A stretch of 64,000 bases of DNA from Dyadobacter sp. 3J3 (GTDB taxonomy: Bacteria > Bacteroidota > Bacteroidia > Cytophagales > Spirosomataceae), in NCBI RefSeq assembly GCF_009801115.1, contig NZ_VTOL01000008.1, forward strand, positions 62,001 through 126,000. Direction: 5' to 3'. Position numbers and translations under genes: made by a program. The notes below the pieces were generated by a model. That model saw only the letters and a program-made list of their open reading frames with translations, made no database searches and was not told the DNA's origin. This document shows positions 17,072 through 27,012 of this stretch, one piece after another (within the stretch, counting starts at the first letter, position 1; each line of letters starts with the position of its first letter).

Positions 17072-19102
17072 CTACCCCAGCCCCATTGCCTTAAACGCAG
17101 CATCAACTGGATCTGAATACACAACCAAGCTAAATTTGGAAATTAAATCTGCCGGAACTTTGCCAAGCTGAACCATGTCTACCACAGGTATCAATATTTT
17201 TTTTGCGCCGCTGTCTGCTGCAACTTGCAAATGTTCCCCCAGATTATCGGAGCCTATAATTGCTCCTCCTATACTCATTGACCCTAAAATAACCAGCTGC
17301 GAAAGCAATGGCCGCTCTGTAATCGAGGATATGATCGAAAGCAGGATTGCAAGTTCCAACCCTTTTGTATTACCAATTCCATTTAAATCTGATGCTTTCA
17401 AGTGGAATTCAAAATCACTGTACTTTGCGGTTTGTGTAACACGGTTCAAATTGGAACGAACGTAGTTCACTGCTTCTTTAAGTTCTTCCTTGATGGCCGT
17501 TCCGCCGCCAAATCCGGTATCACTGATTTTACCGTTTCCCGGCATTCGCTGAATATCCAACCGGAATAATCCCTTATGACCCGAATCAGCATTTTGTGCT
17601 ACGGCATACACTGTGCCAGCTGGTAGGTCTCCTTCCGGAATCAATGACTTTCCACCACTTTCTGGCACACCTACAAAATGTTCTTCATTATCTTCCAGAT
17701 CTATAAAGCTGAAATGGACATCGTAAAACTCCATCCCTCCTATCTTTTTCAATTGCTCTTTGATCCTTCTTCTCCCTACAAGAGCATATTCCAGGCATTT
17801 CCTAAGCTCGTCTTTGGTAAATTTACCATCTGGAAATAAGAGTTTCACCAAACCACTCACCGTACGCTTGACCGCAATGGAGTCTCTCTGGTTCAGATCT
17901 TTGCCCAAGCGGAAATATTGGCTGATAACATCTGAAAAGTTATGTTTACGTAACTCTCTGAGACATTCCGCGTAGTAATCAGATATGAATCCGTAGGCAT
18001 TGGTGAAAAATTCTGGACGCATTTTGGGAACCTCCCAGCCCGGAAGGTAATGATGGAAGCGGTCAAAGAATGCTGAATCAATCATATCTTTTGGAAATGG
18101 AGCAAGTAGATGGCTGGTTTTTACCAGGTTCTCGATTGAGCCGTTGATGTTTCCAACAAATACCATGGATGCATCCGCATTGATACTTTCCTTACCTCTG
18201 CTGAACGATCCGTTGGCCATAAATCCTTTCATGATCTGGATACCGTCTTTATCCTTCATGCTGATACCCGACACTTCGTCAAAAGCGACCACATCCCACA
18301 TCCCTACCAAACCCACCGTACGGCTGCTCATGTTGTAAAACAAATTGGCAACCGTTGTTTGCCCGCCAGAAATTAGAATAGAGTATGGAGAGATCTCATC
18401 ATATACATAAGACTTCCCTGTCCCTCTTGGCCCCAGTTCACAGATATTATAATTCTTTTCAACAAAAGGAATCATGCGGGCAACCAGATGCCACTTGGTC
18501 TTTTCGTCCAGGTTGACAGGCTCCATGCCCACACTTCGGCAAATCACATCAATCCATTCTTCTAATGTAAAGTCTTTTCGATGCTGTAAAAATTCAGTAA
18601 TGTCCGTCTCCGGCATTTGAATCGGTTTAAGCTCTACAATTTTGAAAGGGGAATCTTTGGAGTTTTCATCATACCAATATTCCAATGTGAGGATACACCA
18701 GATCCCGCCTGACAAAAGCTTTTCATATTTGCGGATATAACCGTCGTCAATGATTACGTTTTTCAGATTAATACTTGAAAGCCATCCATCATACCGGTCT
18801 GCTTTCTCATTTAATTTGGCAGAAACCTTATCTATGATCTTAAAACGGCCTTTTTCCTTAATTTTGGCTTTTATTTTTTCCGATTCATCCGGACGCACAT
18901 AATTCTCAGAAAGTATCTTTTTTACCTTTTGAATACCATCCTGAATCGTAGCTTCATCATCCGTCGCACAATACATTCCGAGCAGGTATTCTAGTACATA
19001 AACCGGAACATTGGCTCCTTCCTTTATCTGTTTTGTTAAATCTTTCCTGACAACCTTACCAGTAAACGAGTCATTCAGCTTGCGGTCTAATGCATCCATC
19101 AT
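17072..19102 (-). CDS. brxL: BREX protein BrxL, Lon-like AAA ATPase
   Basis: 676 residues, normal for BrxL. A Walker A motif GPRGTGKS lies near residue 224, a Walker B-like VVAFDEVSG follows, and the C-terminal domain resembles the Lon protease fold with SMSIGGAI (Ser) near residue 607 and SGAKKILIP (Lys) near 634. BrxL is a core component of type I BREX and forms an AAA+ ring that binds DNA; it is needed for phage exclusion but not for methylation in studied systems. It starts 9 bases after pglZ and closes the contiguous BREX core. Confidence 0.95.
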   Translation of the reverse strand: MMDALDRKLNDSFTGKVVRKDLTKQIKEGANVPVYVLEYLLGMYCATDDEATIQDGIQKVKKILSENYVRPDESEKIKAKIKEKGRFKIIDKVSAKLNEKADRYDGWLSSINLKNVIIDDGYIRKYEKLLSGGIWCILTLEYWYDENSKDSPFKIVELKPIQMPETDITEFLQHRKDFTLEEWIDVICRSVGMEPVNLDEKTKWHLVARMIPFVEKNYNICELGPRGTGKSYVYDEISPYSILISGGQTTVANLFYNMSSRTVGLVGMWDVVAFDEVSGISMKDKDGIQIMKGFMANGSFSRGKESINADASMVFVGNINGSIENLVKTSHLLAPFPKDMIDSAFFDRFHHYLPGWEVPKMRPEFFTNAYGFISDYYAECLRELRKHNFSDVISQYFRLGKDLNQRDSIAVKRTVSGLVKLLFPDGKFTKDELRKCLEYALVGRRRIKEQLKKIGGMEFYDVHFSFIDLEDNEEHFVGVPESGGKSLIPEGDLPAGTVYAVAQNADSGHKGLFRLDIQRMPGNGKISDTGFGGGTAIKEELKEAVNYVRSNLNRVTQTAKYSDFEFHLKASDLNGIGNTKGLELAILLSIISSITERPLLSQLVILGSMSIGGAIIGSDNLGEHLQVAADSGAKKILIPVVDMVQLGKVPADLISKFSLVVYSDPVDAAFKAMGLG

Positions 19103-19111
19103 TCTAATATT

Positions 19112-21625
19112 TTAAAATTCATCAAACTCACTGCTGAATGCAATCAGCATGCGGTAAGGAAAATTTCTGTATGTTTTAAACTGATTTGTTCCTTCTATTT
19201 GCTCTTCCAGTTTCAGCGAAACATCTTCTCCATTATGTTTTGACGCTTCCGGAGTAAAGAGAAATCCTTGCCTTTTTTCCCTTGCAATGGTATCATTATC
19301 TGTACTATTAAATAACAAAGTGACAATTGTTGAAAGCAATTTGTCAGATTTCGAGTAAAATCCGGCTCGTATTTGTCGGGACTGCACTTTATCGGCCACT
19401 GGTTGCTTTTGGTAAAAGTTAACAGCAAAATTATTGCTGGTGATATTAGACGACCCGCTGATGATGTCAACTTCCACCTGTTCAATATCACTTTTACGTG
19501 CTTTGTTAATTTCAAGTACTGGAATCACAATTTCCTGCAAGCTAGACCCGCCATGCACAAAACGGCTACCCGCTCCTTGGATTCGAATGCGGTTAATGGA
19601 CTTTGGTATCAGCACTTCAGTGTCATCAGCCAATCCGATTTGACTACCCTTCCATTTTTGTACAGATGGGTGTTCAACCAAATCTTTTCCGATAACAAAT
19701 CTCCTGCTGCTTTTATATACATTTCCTGCGGGTATGAAACTGGTAAAGTCCGTTTCATCCAGCCGGTTATGTTGGTACAAATAACCATGATCGGCCGTCA
19801 AGATCATGTTGTAACCATTCATATTATTGATATGCTTAATGATTTTAAACAAATAATCGAATTCGGTTGCGGTGGCTTCAAAAACTTTACTTTCTGAGGT
19901 CTTATCATCCCCTATTTTATCAATGTGGTTACTGTAAATGTATACCACATTATAAGGTTTAATAAATTCTCGACCATCTGTGTTCTTCATTTTTAGCAAA
20001 TCTTCGGCACTTATAGCTATTGTACCTTCATGATTTTTTTGAAGGATCTTGATTCGATTGGCCAGTCCTTGCGTGCTAATACCATCTGCATATACTATTT
20101 CAGATGGTTCATTGTACGTCAGTGACTTGTGAGGTAGCAATGACGCCATGCCTAGCTGTGTATAAGAAGGCAAAGAACCCAAAATAGCATTAAGCGTTGC
20201 GGTGTAGCGATCTTGCTTCAATAGTATTTCCCTAAATTCCGCGGCGGACTCATAACGCAATGCGTCGGAAATAATGACAAATACGCGCTTATCTCTCCCA
20301 TGATACGGAGTAATCCACTTTTGATAGAAATCTTTCTGCTGAATGGTTTTTTCAATACTCCACTCTTTCATACCATCAATGACTTTCTGCCAGTTATCCC
20401 CCAATGTTACCAAGAAGGAATTACCATAAGCTTTTTCCACTTGGCTGGTAAGATCTTTTAAAACGCTCTGGTGCTCCGCTTGTTCACTGCATAAAATGTA
20501 GTTCCGGTATAACCGGTCTATTCTGTACCATTGTTTTCCATATTTTTCAAAGCCATCTTTCGGATTGTCAATGCTCAGATCCATCTTTCGGATTTCATCC
20601 AGTAAGGTAGATGCATGACTTAATGCTTGGTAAACTTGCTGATAATCTGTGTAGAAAAATTTAACTTTCCTTTTTTCAATCCATTCCTGCAAGATGTAAT
20701 TGGGCAGGGTGTTGTGGGTGATATGTTCTCTGGCTGCCAGTATGATTTTTTTGTCGATGACTGAATAGGTATCTGCACCCAATAAATTCTCTGCTACCAA
20801 CGGACGGATCGAATCTTCAATTGAAAGGTCCTGTTCCAACTGTAAACTCCAATCATAAAAAACCCGGCTGGCTTTTATATTTTCTTTCCAGCGGTTTACA
20901 AACAAATAGGCATTTTTGTTTAATGTCGATTTACCTCCGGTTATACTACGCTCAAAATTATCCTGTATCAATTGCAGCAAGAAGTCCTTGATGGTGCGGC
21001 TCGGTGATTTATAGCCATACTTCGTTTCAACTTCTGTCCATAAATAGCTCCAAAGATTAAATTTTTCAATGGCTTTGTATTTATCCTGTACATTTTTCAG
21101 TTGCTCGCTAAACAAAACATATAATACTTTTTCCCATTCAGGTACACTGCCGCAAATAACGGCCAGCATTTTTAACCGTATTTTGCTTTCTCTATCGTCA
21201 GGTTCTAGTAAAACTTTGAGCTCATTAATCCGCTTTTCAACCTTGAAAAATTCTTCGTGCTCCTGAACAAGCGGTTTGAATTCCTGGGGCAGTTCCAGAT
21301 CCTGCAAATAGAGCGACGATGCCTCTGTGTGAAATTCATAGTTGGATAAAAGAAGATCCAGTAACCAATTCTCACGCTCGTCGGCTGGTTTTTCCTTGGG
21401 TTGGTATAATAAAAACTTCTGTGTGGGCTGCTCGATTAATATCCTGTATTTGAGTCCAAATTCATTATTTTCTATTACTAGCTTCTGCACTTCCGGTATC
21501 ATAAGACTCTCAAACAGCCCGGTCATTTCGGCTTTATCGTCGTACCAGAATACGAGCCGGTGCTGGTGAAATAGTTTCTCTAGCGCCGACTGCACTTTAG
21601 TATTTACAGCAAATAAATCTGTCAT
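19112..21625 (-). CDS. pglZ: BREX-1 phosphatase-superfamily protein PglZ (type A)
   Basis: 837 residues. The alkaline-phosphatase-superfamily core is visible: VFVIISDALRYESAAEF near residue 445 with the metal-binding Asp, MILTADHGYLYQHNRL near 610, and the final His-containing region. The N-terminal half is long and helical, as in other PglZ type A proteins. PglZ interacts with PglX and is needed for both methylation and defence in studied type I BREX. The start codon shares a base with the pglX stop (TAATG), indicating translational coupling. Confidence 0.95.
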   Translation of the reverse strand: MTDLFAVNTKVQSALEKLFHQHRLVFWYDDKAEMTGLFESLMIPEVQKLVIENNEFGLKYRILIEQPTQKFLLYQPKEKPADERENWLLDLLLSNYEFHTEASSLYLQDLELPQEFKPLVQEHEEFFKVEKRINELKVLLEPDDRESKIRLKMLAVICGSVPEWEKVLYVLFSEQLKNVQDKYKAIEKFNLWSYLWTEVETKYGYKSPSRTIKDFLLQLIQDNFERSITGGKSTLNKNAYLFVNRWKENIKASRVFYDWSLQLEQDLSIEDSIRPLVAENLLGADTYSVIDKKIILAAREHITHNTLPNYILQEWIEKRKVKFFYTDYQQVYQALSHASTLLDEIRKMDLSIDNPKDGFEKYGKQWYRIDRLYRNYILCSEQAEHQSVLKDLTSQVEKAYGNSFLVTLGDNWQKVIDGMKEWSIEKTIQQKDFYQKWITPYHGRDKRVFVIISDALRYESAAEFREILLKQDRYTATLNAILGSLPSYTQLGMASLLPHKSLTYNEPSEIVYADGISTQGLANRIKILQKNHEGTIAISAEDLLKMKNTDGREFIKPYNVVYIYSNHIDKIGDDKTSESKVFEATATEFDYLFKIIKHINNMNGYNMILTADHGYLYQHNRLDETDFTSFIPAGNVYKSSRRFVIGKDLVEHPSVQKWKGSQIGLADDTEVLIPKSINRIRIQGAGSRFVHGGSSLQEIVIPVLEINKARKSDIEQVEVDIISGSSNITSNNFAVNFYQKQPVADKVQSRQIRAGFYSKSDKLLSTIVTLLFNSTDNDTIAREKRQGFLFTPEASKHNGEDVSLKLEEQIEGTNQFKTYRNFPYRMLIAFSSEFDEF

Positions 21626-24600
21626 TATTCTTCCTCTTTTTCTAATCCTTTTATTAGTACCAAAACCGATTTAAACTTCTGATAGTTGACTTTTACGCCA
21701 TCATCCAGATCCATGCTAATCTTTTGGGTGGCTAAGGTAAACAATGTTTTTTCGTACTCGCGGCAGTCTTTGAGAATGACATCTATTTTATCAATTTCCT
21801 TTTGTGCTGTGATTTTTTCGCGTGGAGCAATGTCTTCGCGTAATGATAACTGCGTTTGGGTTTGCCTGGCGGCTTCCAGTTTCGTTATAAAAGCTTGTAA
21901 GTAATCATTTAACAGCATACTACACAGATCCGGCTGGTAGCGGTGCATGTAAATAAGTGCTTTAAAATGCCCTTTGCCACTGCTGAACATCCAATAAATC
22001 GGCCGCTTTTTATACCGTTTGATATGGTCATTATAAAAATCCCTCACAAAGTATTTACGAATATCCTTGCCCAGCGTATCCTCTATAAACCGGAGATTTT
22101 CCTCGAAATGTTCTTCTCCAAATGCGGCTTTCAGAAATACTTTGAACCTGCCCACTACATCATCCGTAAACCATTCTCCATCCAGTACCGGAACGATGTT
22201 TTCTTCATCGGGCATGAAAGCGGGGTTGGGAATTTGTTGTAAAAAATCGGGTAAAGTATCTCCGGCATTGGCAAGGATCAGGCCAGGTTTATCTAAGCTG
22301 TAACGACCGAAAAGGTTGCCTACTGAGTAGGAAATAAAGTTTTGAATGCATTTTAATAAAATTTCTTCATCGTTGACTTGAATAATACCGTCAGCTGACT
22401 TCCATAAACCATATAGATTAATAGTAACTGAATCAGCAAGACCACTTTCATTAGGAATTGAGTATAAATTTGTAAAAGTCGAATTCAATTCCTTTTCACC
22501 ATCATAAAGATTTTGAATGTGTGCAACTACACTTTTTACCTTATCAGAAAAATAATCTGAAATTGTTAAATTTTTTTCGACTAATTCTATTAGTCCTGTA
22601 AATTCATAATTTTCCTCCCAATATGTACTTTCTTCTTTGGCAATTTGAATATTAGTTTGGACTAAAGCTTCAATTTTAGATTTTATACCTTCTGTTGGGA
22701 TCACAACTGGAATATTAGCGATATCCCCAACCTGAAAATTGATGGTCGGGTTTAACTTACTTAGCAGATAAGAACCAACAGCACTATTTATCAAGCCTAA
22801 TAGCAACATTTCAATTTCTCTACTTACAAAGAGACCAGACCCCCCCACATCAAATAAATGACCTTCATAATACTTTCTTGCACAAAAACTTGTATTTCCA
22901 ATTAAACTATACGTCAACCCTTGCTTAAAGTAAAAATCGGAATTTTGTGGCCTTGATCTTAACTTTCCTTTGGAATCAAAATTATGTTTAATTTGAAATC
23001 CATCATTTTCCCAATTAACAACGAATTGATTATTGCCATACCATTTCCGAAAATCTCCCCCTTTATTATAACAGTACCACTTATTTGTGGCCTGATTTGA
23101 TATATATTGTTTTTTAAAAGAAACTTCTGACCAAAATCTGACGAATTGATCATTATCTGCCGTAGCTAACCCCTGTCGTGGCTTCGCTAATAAACCTATG
23201 GTTTTGTTATTTATAAAAATTTCCAGTAAGCTATCTGAAATTGAATATAAAATAGTATTGGACTGTACATTCTTAAACTTTTCAAAATCTTTTATAAGAC
23301 AGTCATCTTCTTCTCGTTTCTTTTTAAAAAGAGATTCCTTATCCACACTATGTGAGTTTTTTATTGAATCTAAATCGAAACATATTGTAGTCCCATTATT
23401 TGTTTTATTCTGAATTTTAAATATAAATGAAACAGCTCTTGCAATTTGTGAATTCATAGAAGGGAAACTATTCCCGCCTACATGGACTAAACTTTTAAAA
23501 GAAAGATTTTCTAATGCCCATTTTCTTAATTCACTAAATGTTGAAATAAACATCCAACCATGTAAAGTAATCATTCCTGTTAAACCCATTTCATGAGTCA
23601 ATGAAGAGCATCTCATTATGAATGCAGAAAATAAATCATTTGCACCCTCTGAATAATTAAAATCTAGCCAAGCCTTCAAATTATCATTCATATTCCTCGC
23701 ACCTGTATACGGTGGATTCGTAACTACACAATGGTATTTCTTACTTAAAAACTCAGCCTGTAATTTCAATTTCAAAGGTTGTTCCTGCAAAAACAAATCG
23801 CCTTCCTTTGTTTCAATAGCCTTTATCTCTTCCGGTTCAATGGTAATTAATGAGCCAAAATTATCGGCTTGCGTAAGTTGGTAAAGGCTTAATTCATTAT
23901 GAGTAACAATGCTTTTCCCATTAATAGTAACTGGTAATTTTACAGCTTGGCGGATGGTATCTTCCGTTACATTTTCAAGCGCAATCACATGTGGCTGTAC
24001 GGGTTTTCGTAAAAAACGGGTATAATAGGCACGGGCTTTCATGGTTAAAGCAAAAGCGGCAAGCTGCGCTGCTCTTTCATCGATATCTATCCCAAAAAGG
24101 TTATTTTGTAATATCAGCGCAGGAATTTCATTGGTATTAAAGCCTTCTTCCTCATAAATCTTGGTAAACAAATCAAAGGCATATACCAAAACGTGTCCGC
24201 TTCCTTGGCAAGGATCCAGGAAAGTAATATCGGTTACGCCATTAATGCCTTCCGGCAATGGCGCAGGTGCATTTTCTTCGGGCGCCTCAATGTAATAAGG
24301 CATGTGTTCTCGCAGCTTGCTATCCGGCTTAAGTGTTAGCCAAAGTTTGCCAAGCGTGTTTTCCACCATATAACGCACAATCCAGCGTGGGGTAAATAGC
24401 TGCGTTGCGGCAGGAATATTTTCAGGCGTAATCTTTATCTTCTTTTTCAGTCCAGCAAAAACACTGTCTTTTTTATCAGCAATATAAAACTGGTAAAGCC
24501 AACCAATGATCTCTTCTTGTTTACAATCTTCGTCTGTCATTCCATTGCGGATGTCAGTTACAATACTGTATTCACTCAAAAGATCGTCCGGCAAAAGCAG

Positions 24601-25089
24601 TTCAGTATAATCACTAATGCGCTCAAACATAAAGGGCATTACCGTAAAAAGCTGGTTGCAAACTGCTATTAACAGCATTTTATAAGCTTCCGTATGTGCA
24701 TCGGCAGTGGCAGTGCGGCCATCCAGTAAATCATCCAGCCGCTTCCGGTCCAGTTTTAGTTCTGGTTCAATGTGTCCGGCCAAGGCATTTTGCAATATCT
24801 CCGGGTTGCTCATACCTTCCAGCGGCGTTACCACTTTCGGTATCGTGTACCCATTGGCATCCATAAAGCGCAAAGCCATCAACCGGTTAAACCAAGTATA
24901 CGCCACATTTTCTACCAGTTGCATACGGCCAACCTGCTCTATTTTTTTCCTAAGCTGTGCAATTTCCTTTTCTTTTCCACGTAGCCCGGCCGTATCCTGG
25001 CTCAGTACAAACTCCACTTTACGTTCAACCTGGTCAAGTAATTTTATGCGCGCTTCCTTTGCAAAGCGTTTGAGGGAGTTGGTATTCAT
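21625..25089 (-). CDS. pglX: BREX-1 adenine-specific DNA methyltransferase PglX
   Basis: 1154 residues. SAM-binding motif I reads DPCQGSGH at residues 292-299 and the catalytic NPPY motif lies near residue 458 (CVVTNPPYTGARN); these define an N6-adenine methyltransferase. The C-terminal half carries the target-recognition region (YRIDRL-type boundaries are not clear) and a coiled terminal section. In type I BREX PglX methylates one strand of a non-palindromic site, marking host DNA. It follows the HNH gene by 17 bases and precedes pglZ with a 1-base overlap. Confidence 0.95.
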   Translation of the reverse strand: MNTNSLKRFAKEARIKLLDQVERKVEFVLSQDTAGLRGKEKEIAQLRKKIEQVGRMQLVENVAYTWFNRLMALRFMDANGYTIPKVVTPLEGMSNPEILQNALAGHIEPELKLDRKRLDDLLDGRTATADAHTEAYKMLLIAVCNQLFTVMPFMFERISDYTELLLPDDLLSEYSIVTDIRNGMTDEDCKQEEIIGWLYQFYIADKKDSVFAGLKKKIKITPENIPAATQLFTPRWIVRYMVENTLGKLWLTLKPDSKLREHMPYYIEAPEENAPAPLPEGINGVTDITFLDPCQGSGHVLVYAFDLFTKIYEEEGFNTNEIPALILQNNLFGIDIDERAAQLAAFALTMKARAYYTRFLRKPVQPHVIALENVTEDTIRQAVKLPVTINGKSIVTHNELSLYQLTQADNFGSLITIEPEEIKAIETKEGDLFLQEQPLKLKLQAEFLSKKYHCVVTNPPYTGARNMNDNLKAWLDFNYSEGANDLFSAFIMRCSSLTHEMGLTGMITLHGWMFISTFSELRKWALENLSFKSLVHVGGNSFPSMNSQIARAVSFIFKIQNKTNNGTTICFDLDSIKNSHSVDKESLFKKKREEDDCLIKDFEKFKNVQSNTILYSISDSLLEIFINNKTIGLLAKPRQGLATADNDQFVRFWSEVSFKKQYISNQATNKWYCYNKGGDFRKWYGNNQFVVNWENDGFQIKHNFDSKGKLRSRPQNSDFYFKQGLTYSLIGNTSFCARKYYEGHLFDVGGSGLFVSREIEMLLLGLINSAVGSYLLSKLNPTINFQVGDIANIPVVIPTEGIKSKIEALVQTNIQIAKEESTYWEENYEFTGLIELVEKNLTISDYFSDKVKSVVAHIQNLYDGEKELNSTFTNLYSIPNESGLADSVTINLYGLWKSADGIIQVNDEEILLKCIQNFISYSVGNLFGRYSLDKPGLILANAGDTLPDFLQQIPNPAFMPDEENIVPVLDGEWFTDDVVGRFKVFLKAAFGEEHFEENLRFIEDTLGKDIRKYFVRDFYNDHIKRYKKRPIYWMFSSGKGHFKALIYMHRYQPDLCSMLLNDYLQAFITKLEAARQTQTQLSLREDIAPREKITAQKEIDKIDVILKDCREYEKTLFTLATQKISMDLDDGVKVNYQKFKSVLVLIKGLEKEEE

Positions 25090-25106
25090 TAAATTTTATA
25101 AAATTA

Positions 25107-25739
25107 TTAAATGGCGCGATTTCTTTTTTCTAAAAAGGCTATAATTATTCCGCAATATGGTTTCATTTTCCCATCTTTATCTGGTGTTTTCCATTCTTCG
25201 ATAATTTGTTGAATCACAGCCACTTTCCAATGTTTTTTATCCAATAACTCGATAATTCCTTTAAGAACACTGGTTCTGTTAGCCTTTAATCTCTTATTGT
25301 TTAAGCAAAGAATTTGATTGATATCTCTATCCCAATCTTCACGGTTAGATCTTATTGAACCATCCTTGGAACCATAGGTAATACTATTCTGTACATTTGG
25401 ATCAAAAGGAGAAAAAGAGATTTCCTGGCTTTTTTTGGATTTATCACAATGATCGTTTCCATCTATACAGCCAGGACAACAAATGACCATATTGTCATAA
25501 TCTAGCTGCTCATCACTATGAAACTCTCTTGATTTGATATGTTCAATTTTAGAAGTCTCAGAAAGATTAATGTCACGTTTACTTAGCGGAATTTCACGCA
25601 TACAGTATGCACAAATATTCCCCTGTTCCTTAAGAAGAGCCTTTCTTAGTTTGGGTATTGGTTCGTATTCCTTAAATCCTTCTGTTTTCTTCTTAGCCGT
25701 CCACTCCCTCGGCTCTCTACCTTTCCTAATCGTGATCAT
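25107..25739 (-). CDS. HNH endonuclease, TIGR02646/PtuB-like
   Basis: 210 residues. Zinc-binding and catalytic elements are in HNH order: CAYC at residues 43-46, the general-base His in IEHIKSR (67), Asn83 in YDNM, and CCPGC at 87-91. The N-terminal region (EPREWTAKKK...YEPIPKLRKALLKEQG) is typical of TIGR02646 proteins, which include the Septu nuclease PtuB and retron-associated HNH proteins. Its ATG overlaps the end of the ATPase gene by 14 bases, and pglX starts 17 bases later. So an ATPase-HNH pair is embedded in the BREX transcript. In Septu the ATPase holds the nuclease inactive until infection; whether this pair acts that way is inference. Confidence 0.85.
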   Translation of the reverse strand: MITIRKGREPREWTAKKKTEGFKEYEPIPKLRKALLKEQGNICAYCMREIPLSKRDINLSETSKIEHIKSREFHSDEQLDYDNMVICCPGCIDGNDHCDKSKKSQEISFSPFDPNVQNSITYGSKDGSIRSNREDWDRDINQILCLNNKRLKANRTSVLKGIIELLDKKHWKVAVIQQIIEEWKTPDKDGKMKPYCGIIIAFLEKRNRAI

Positions 25740-27012
25740 TGGTGCCTGTTAAAAAGTTTAACATAGCTTCCGCTTTTGCCAGATCGGGAAGTTTGTCCCC
25801 CAAATCTGCTTTTAGCTCTTTCAGCTTTTGAGATGCCCTGGTATAATCCTCCTTATCAATGAAAGAGAATAGAATTTTAAGCCGATCGTCCACATCCTTA
25901 AATCGAGGAACAACATTTAATTCGGTTTCCAGAATAGTCGTTGCATCAAGACCATAGAGCTCAACTTCAGTCGCTGTGTAATCTTGTGTGGGGGAATATT
26001 CAAGCTTATAAATGATATTACAATCATCCGCTGGAATACCAGTCATCACCATGGGTGCATGAGAAGTAATGATAAATTGTAATCTCGGAAATGCATTCGT
26101 CAAACCTTTTACCACAACAGATTGCAGCGTCGGATGTAAATGCAAGTCAATTTCATCAATTAAGACAGTGCCCTCTGTTAGCTCATAAGCTGATTCTCCA
26201 TAAATACCTTTGTTTAAAAGCAGGCATCTAAAAGCGATATCAATCACAATGTTTACCAATCTCATCAATCCGTCTGATAAATTATCGGTATCAACTTCCC
26301 GTCCATCAGAAAGCATATAATAAACCTTACTCTGATTATGCCGTATTTGAAGATCGCTTATGATATTGCAACCTTCTGATCCGAGGGCCTTTCTTAGGGC
26401 TCTGGTGACCCCATCAATTTCAATTCCGCCCTTATTTGCCTCTTTAAGAACCAAAAGGCGTTTAGTCCAGTAAGGAAGCAGTCCATCCCCTTGTAAACAT
26501 TCATAATAACCGAAAGATGGCTTATGTTCATATCGAATGAAGGGAGAAGGAGACAATTTCCTGCTAGAATGAATATCTGCGGTTGAAAAATTAGCAAAAA
26601 GAGGTAAAGCTCCGCGGCGAGAATGTCCTTCAAAAACTTCCTTTTTTAGAGTTTTACCTTTCTCCGCAATTGGTTTAAGAGGCCCTTTTAAAGTGCGTCC
26701 CTTTTTGGAATGCCGTTCAAGCGTCGCTTCCGTACCCAAATTTTTAAAATTTACCTTTATAGGCAGTTCATCCGCCAACCCTGTTTCAGACTCATAAATC
26801 GTAAAATCGTCCTTTAAACCTACAAACTTTGTATTATCATCACTGAATCCAGTAAAAAACGAGCTTAAAACAGTACTTAGAGCACGAATAACAGTGGTTT
26901 TCCCACTGGAATTATCACCAATAAGCAAGTTCACCCTCTCCTTAAAAGCCAGATTCAGGTGTTTAAAACATCTGTAATTTATCAGTTCAATATTTTCTAA
27001 GTCACTTCTCAT
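25726..27012 (-). CDS. AAA (ABC/SMC-like) ATPase, PtuA/RloA-like
   Basis: 428 residues. Walker A is GDNSSGKT at 32-39, an ABC-type signature LSDG at 245-248, Walker B LIDEIDLHLHP at 284-294 and a switch His in TSHAP near 318. This is the AAA_21/OLD-like architecture of single-chain defence ATPases that team with a nuclease. No TOPRIM nuclease domain follows, so it is not an OLD nuclease itself; the partner is the HNH protein encoded next. Start overlaps the brxC stop (ATGA). A Septu-type pair is the best match, though other ATPase-HNH systems share the layout. Confidence 0.88.
   Translation of the reverse strand: MRSDLENIELINYRCFKHLNLAFKERVNLLIGDNSSGKTTVIRALSTVLSSFFTGFSDDNTKFVGLKDDFTIYESETGLADELPIKVNFKNLGTEATLERHSKKGRTLKGPLKPIAEKGKTLKKEVFEGHSRRGALPLFANFSTADIHSSRKLSPSPFIRYEHKPSFGYYECLQGDGLLPYWTKRLLVLKEANKGGIEIDGVTRALRKALGSEGCNIISDLQIRHNQSKVYYMLSDGREVDTDNLSDGLMRLVNIVIDIAFRCLLLNKGIYGESAYELTEGTVLIDEIDLHLHPTLQSVVVKGLTNAFPRLQFIITSHAPMVMTGIPADDCNIIYKLEYSPTQDYTATEVELYGLDATTILETELNVVPRFKDVDDRLKILFSFIDKEDYTRASQKLKELKADLGDKLPDLAKAEAMLNFLTGTNDHD

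Noticed and set aside
25726..27012. OLD-family nuclease
   Set aside because: The protein is 428 residues and ends after the ATPase domain; there is no TOPRIM motif. The nuclease partner is the separate HNH protein.
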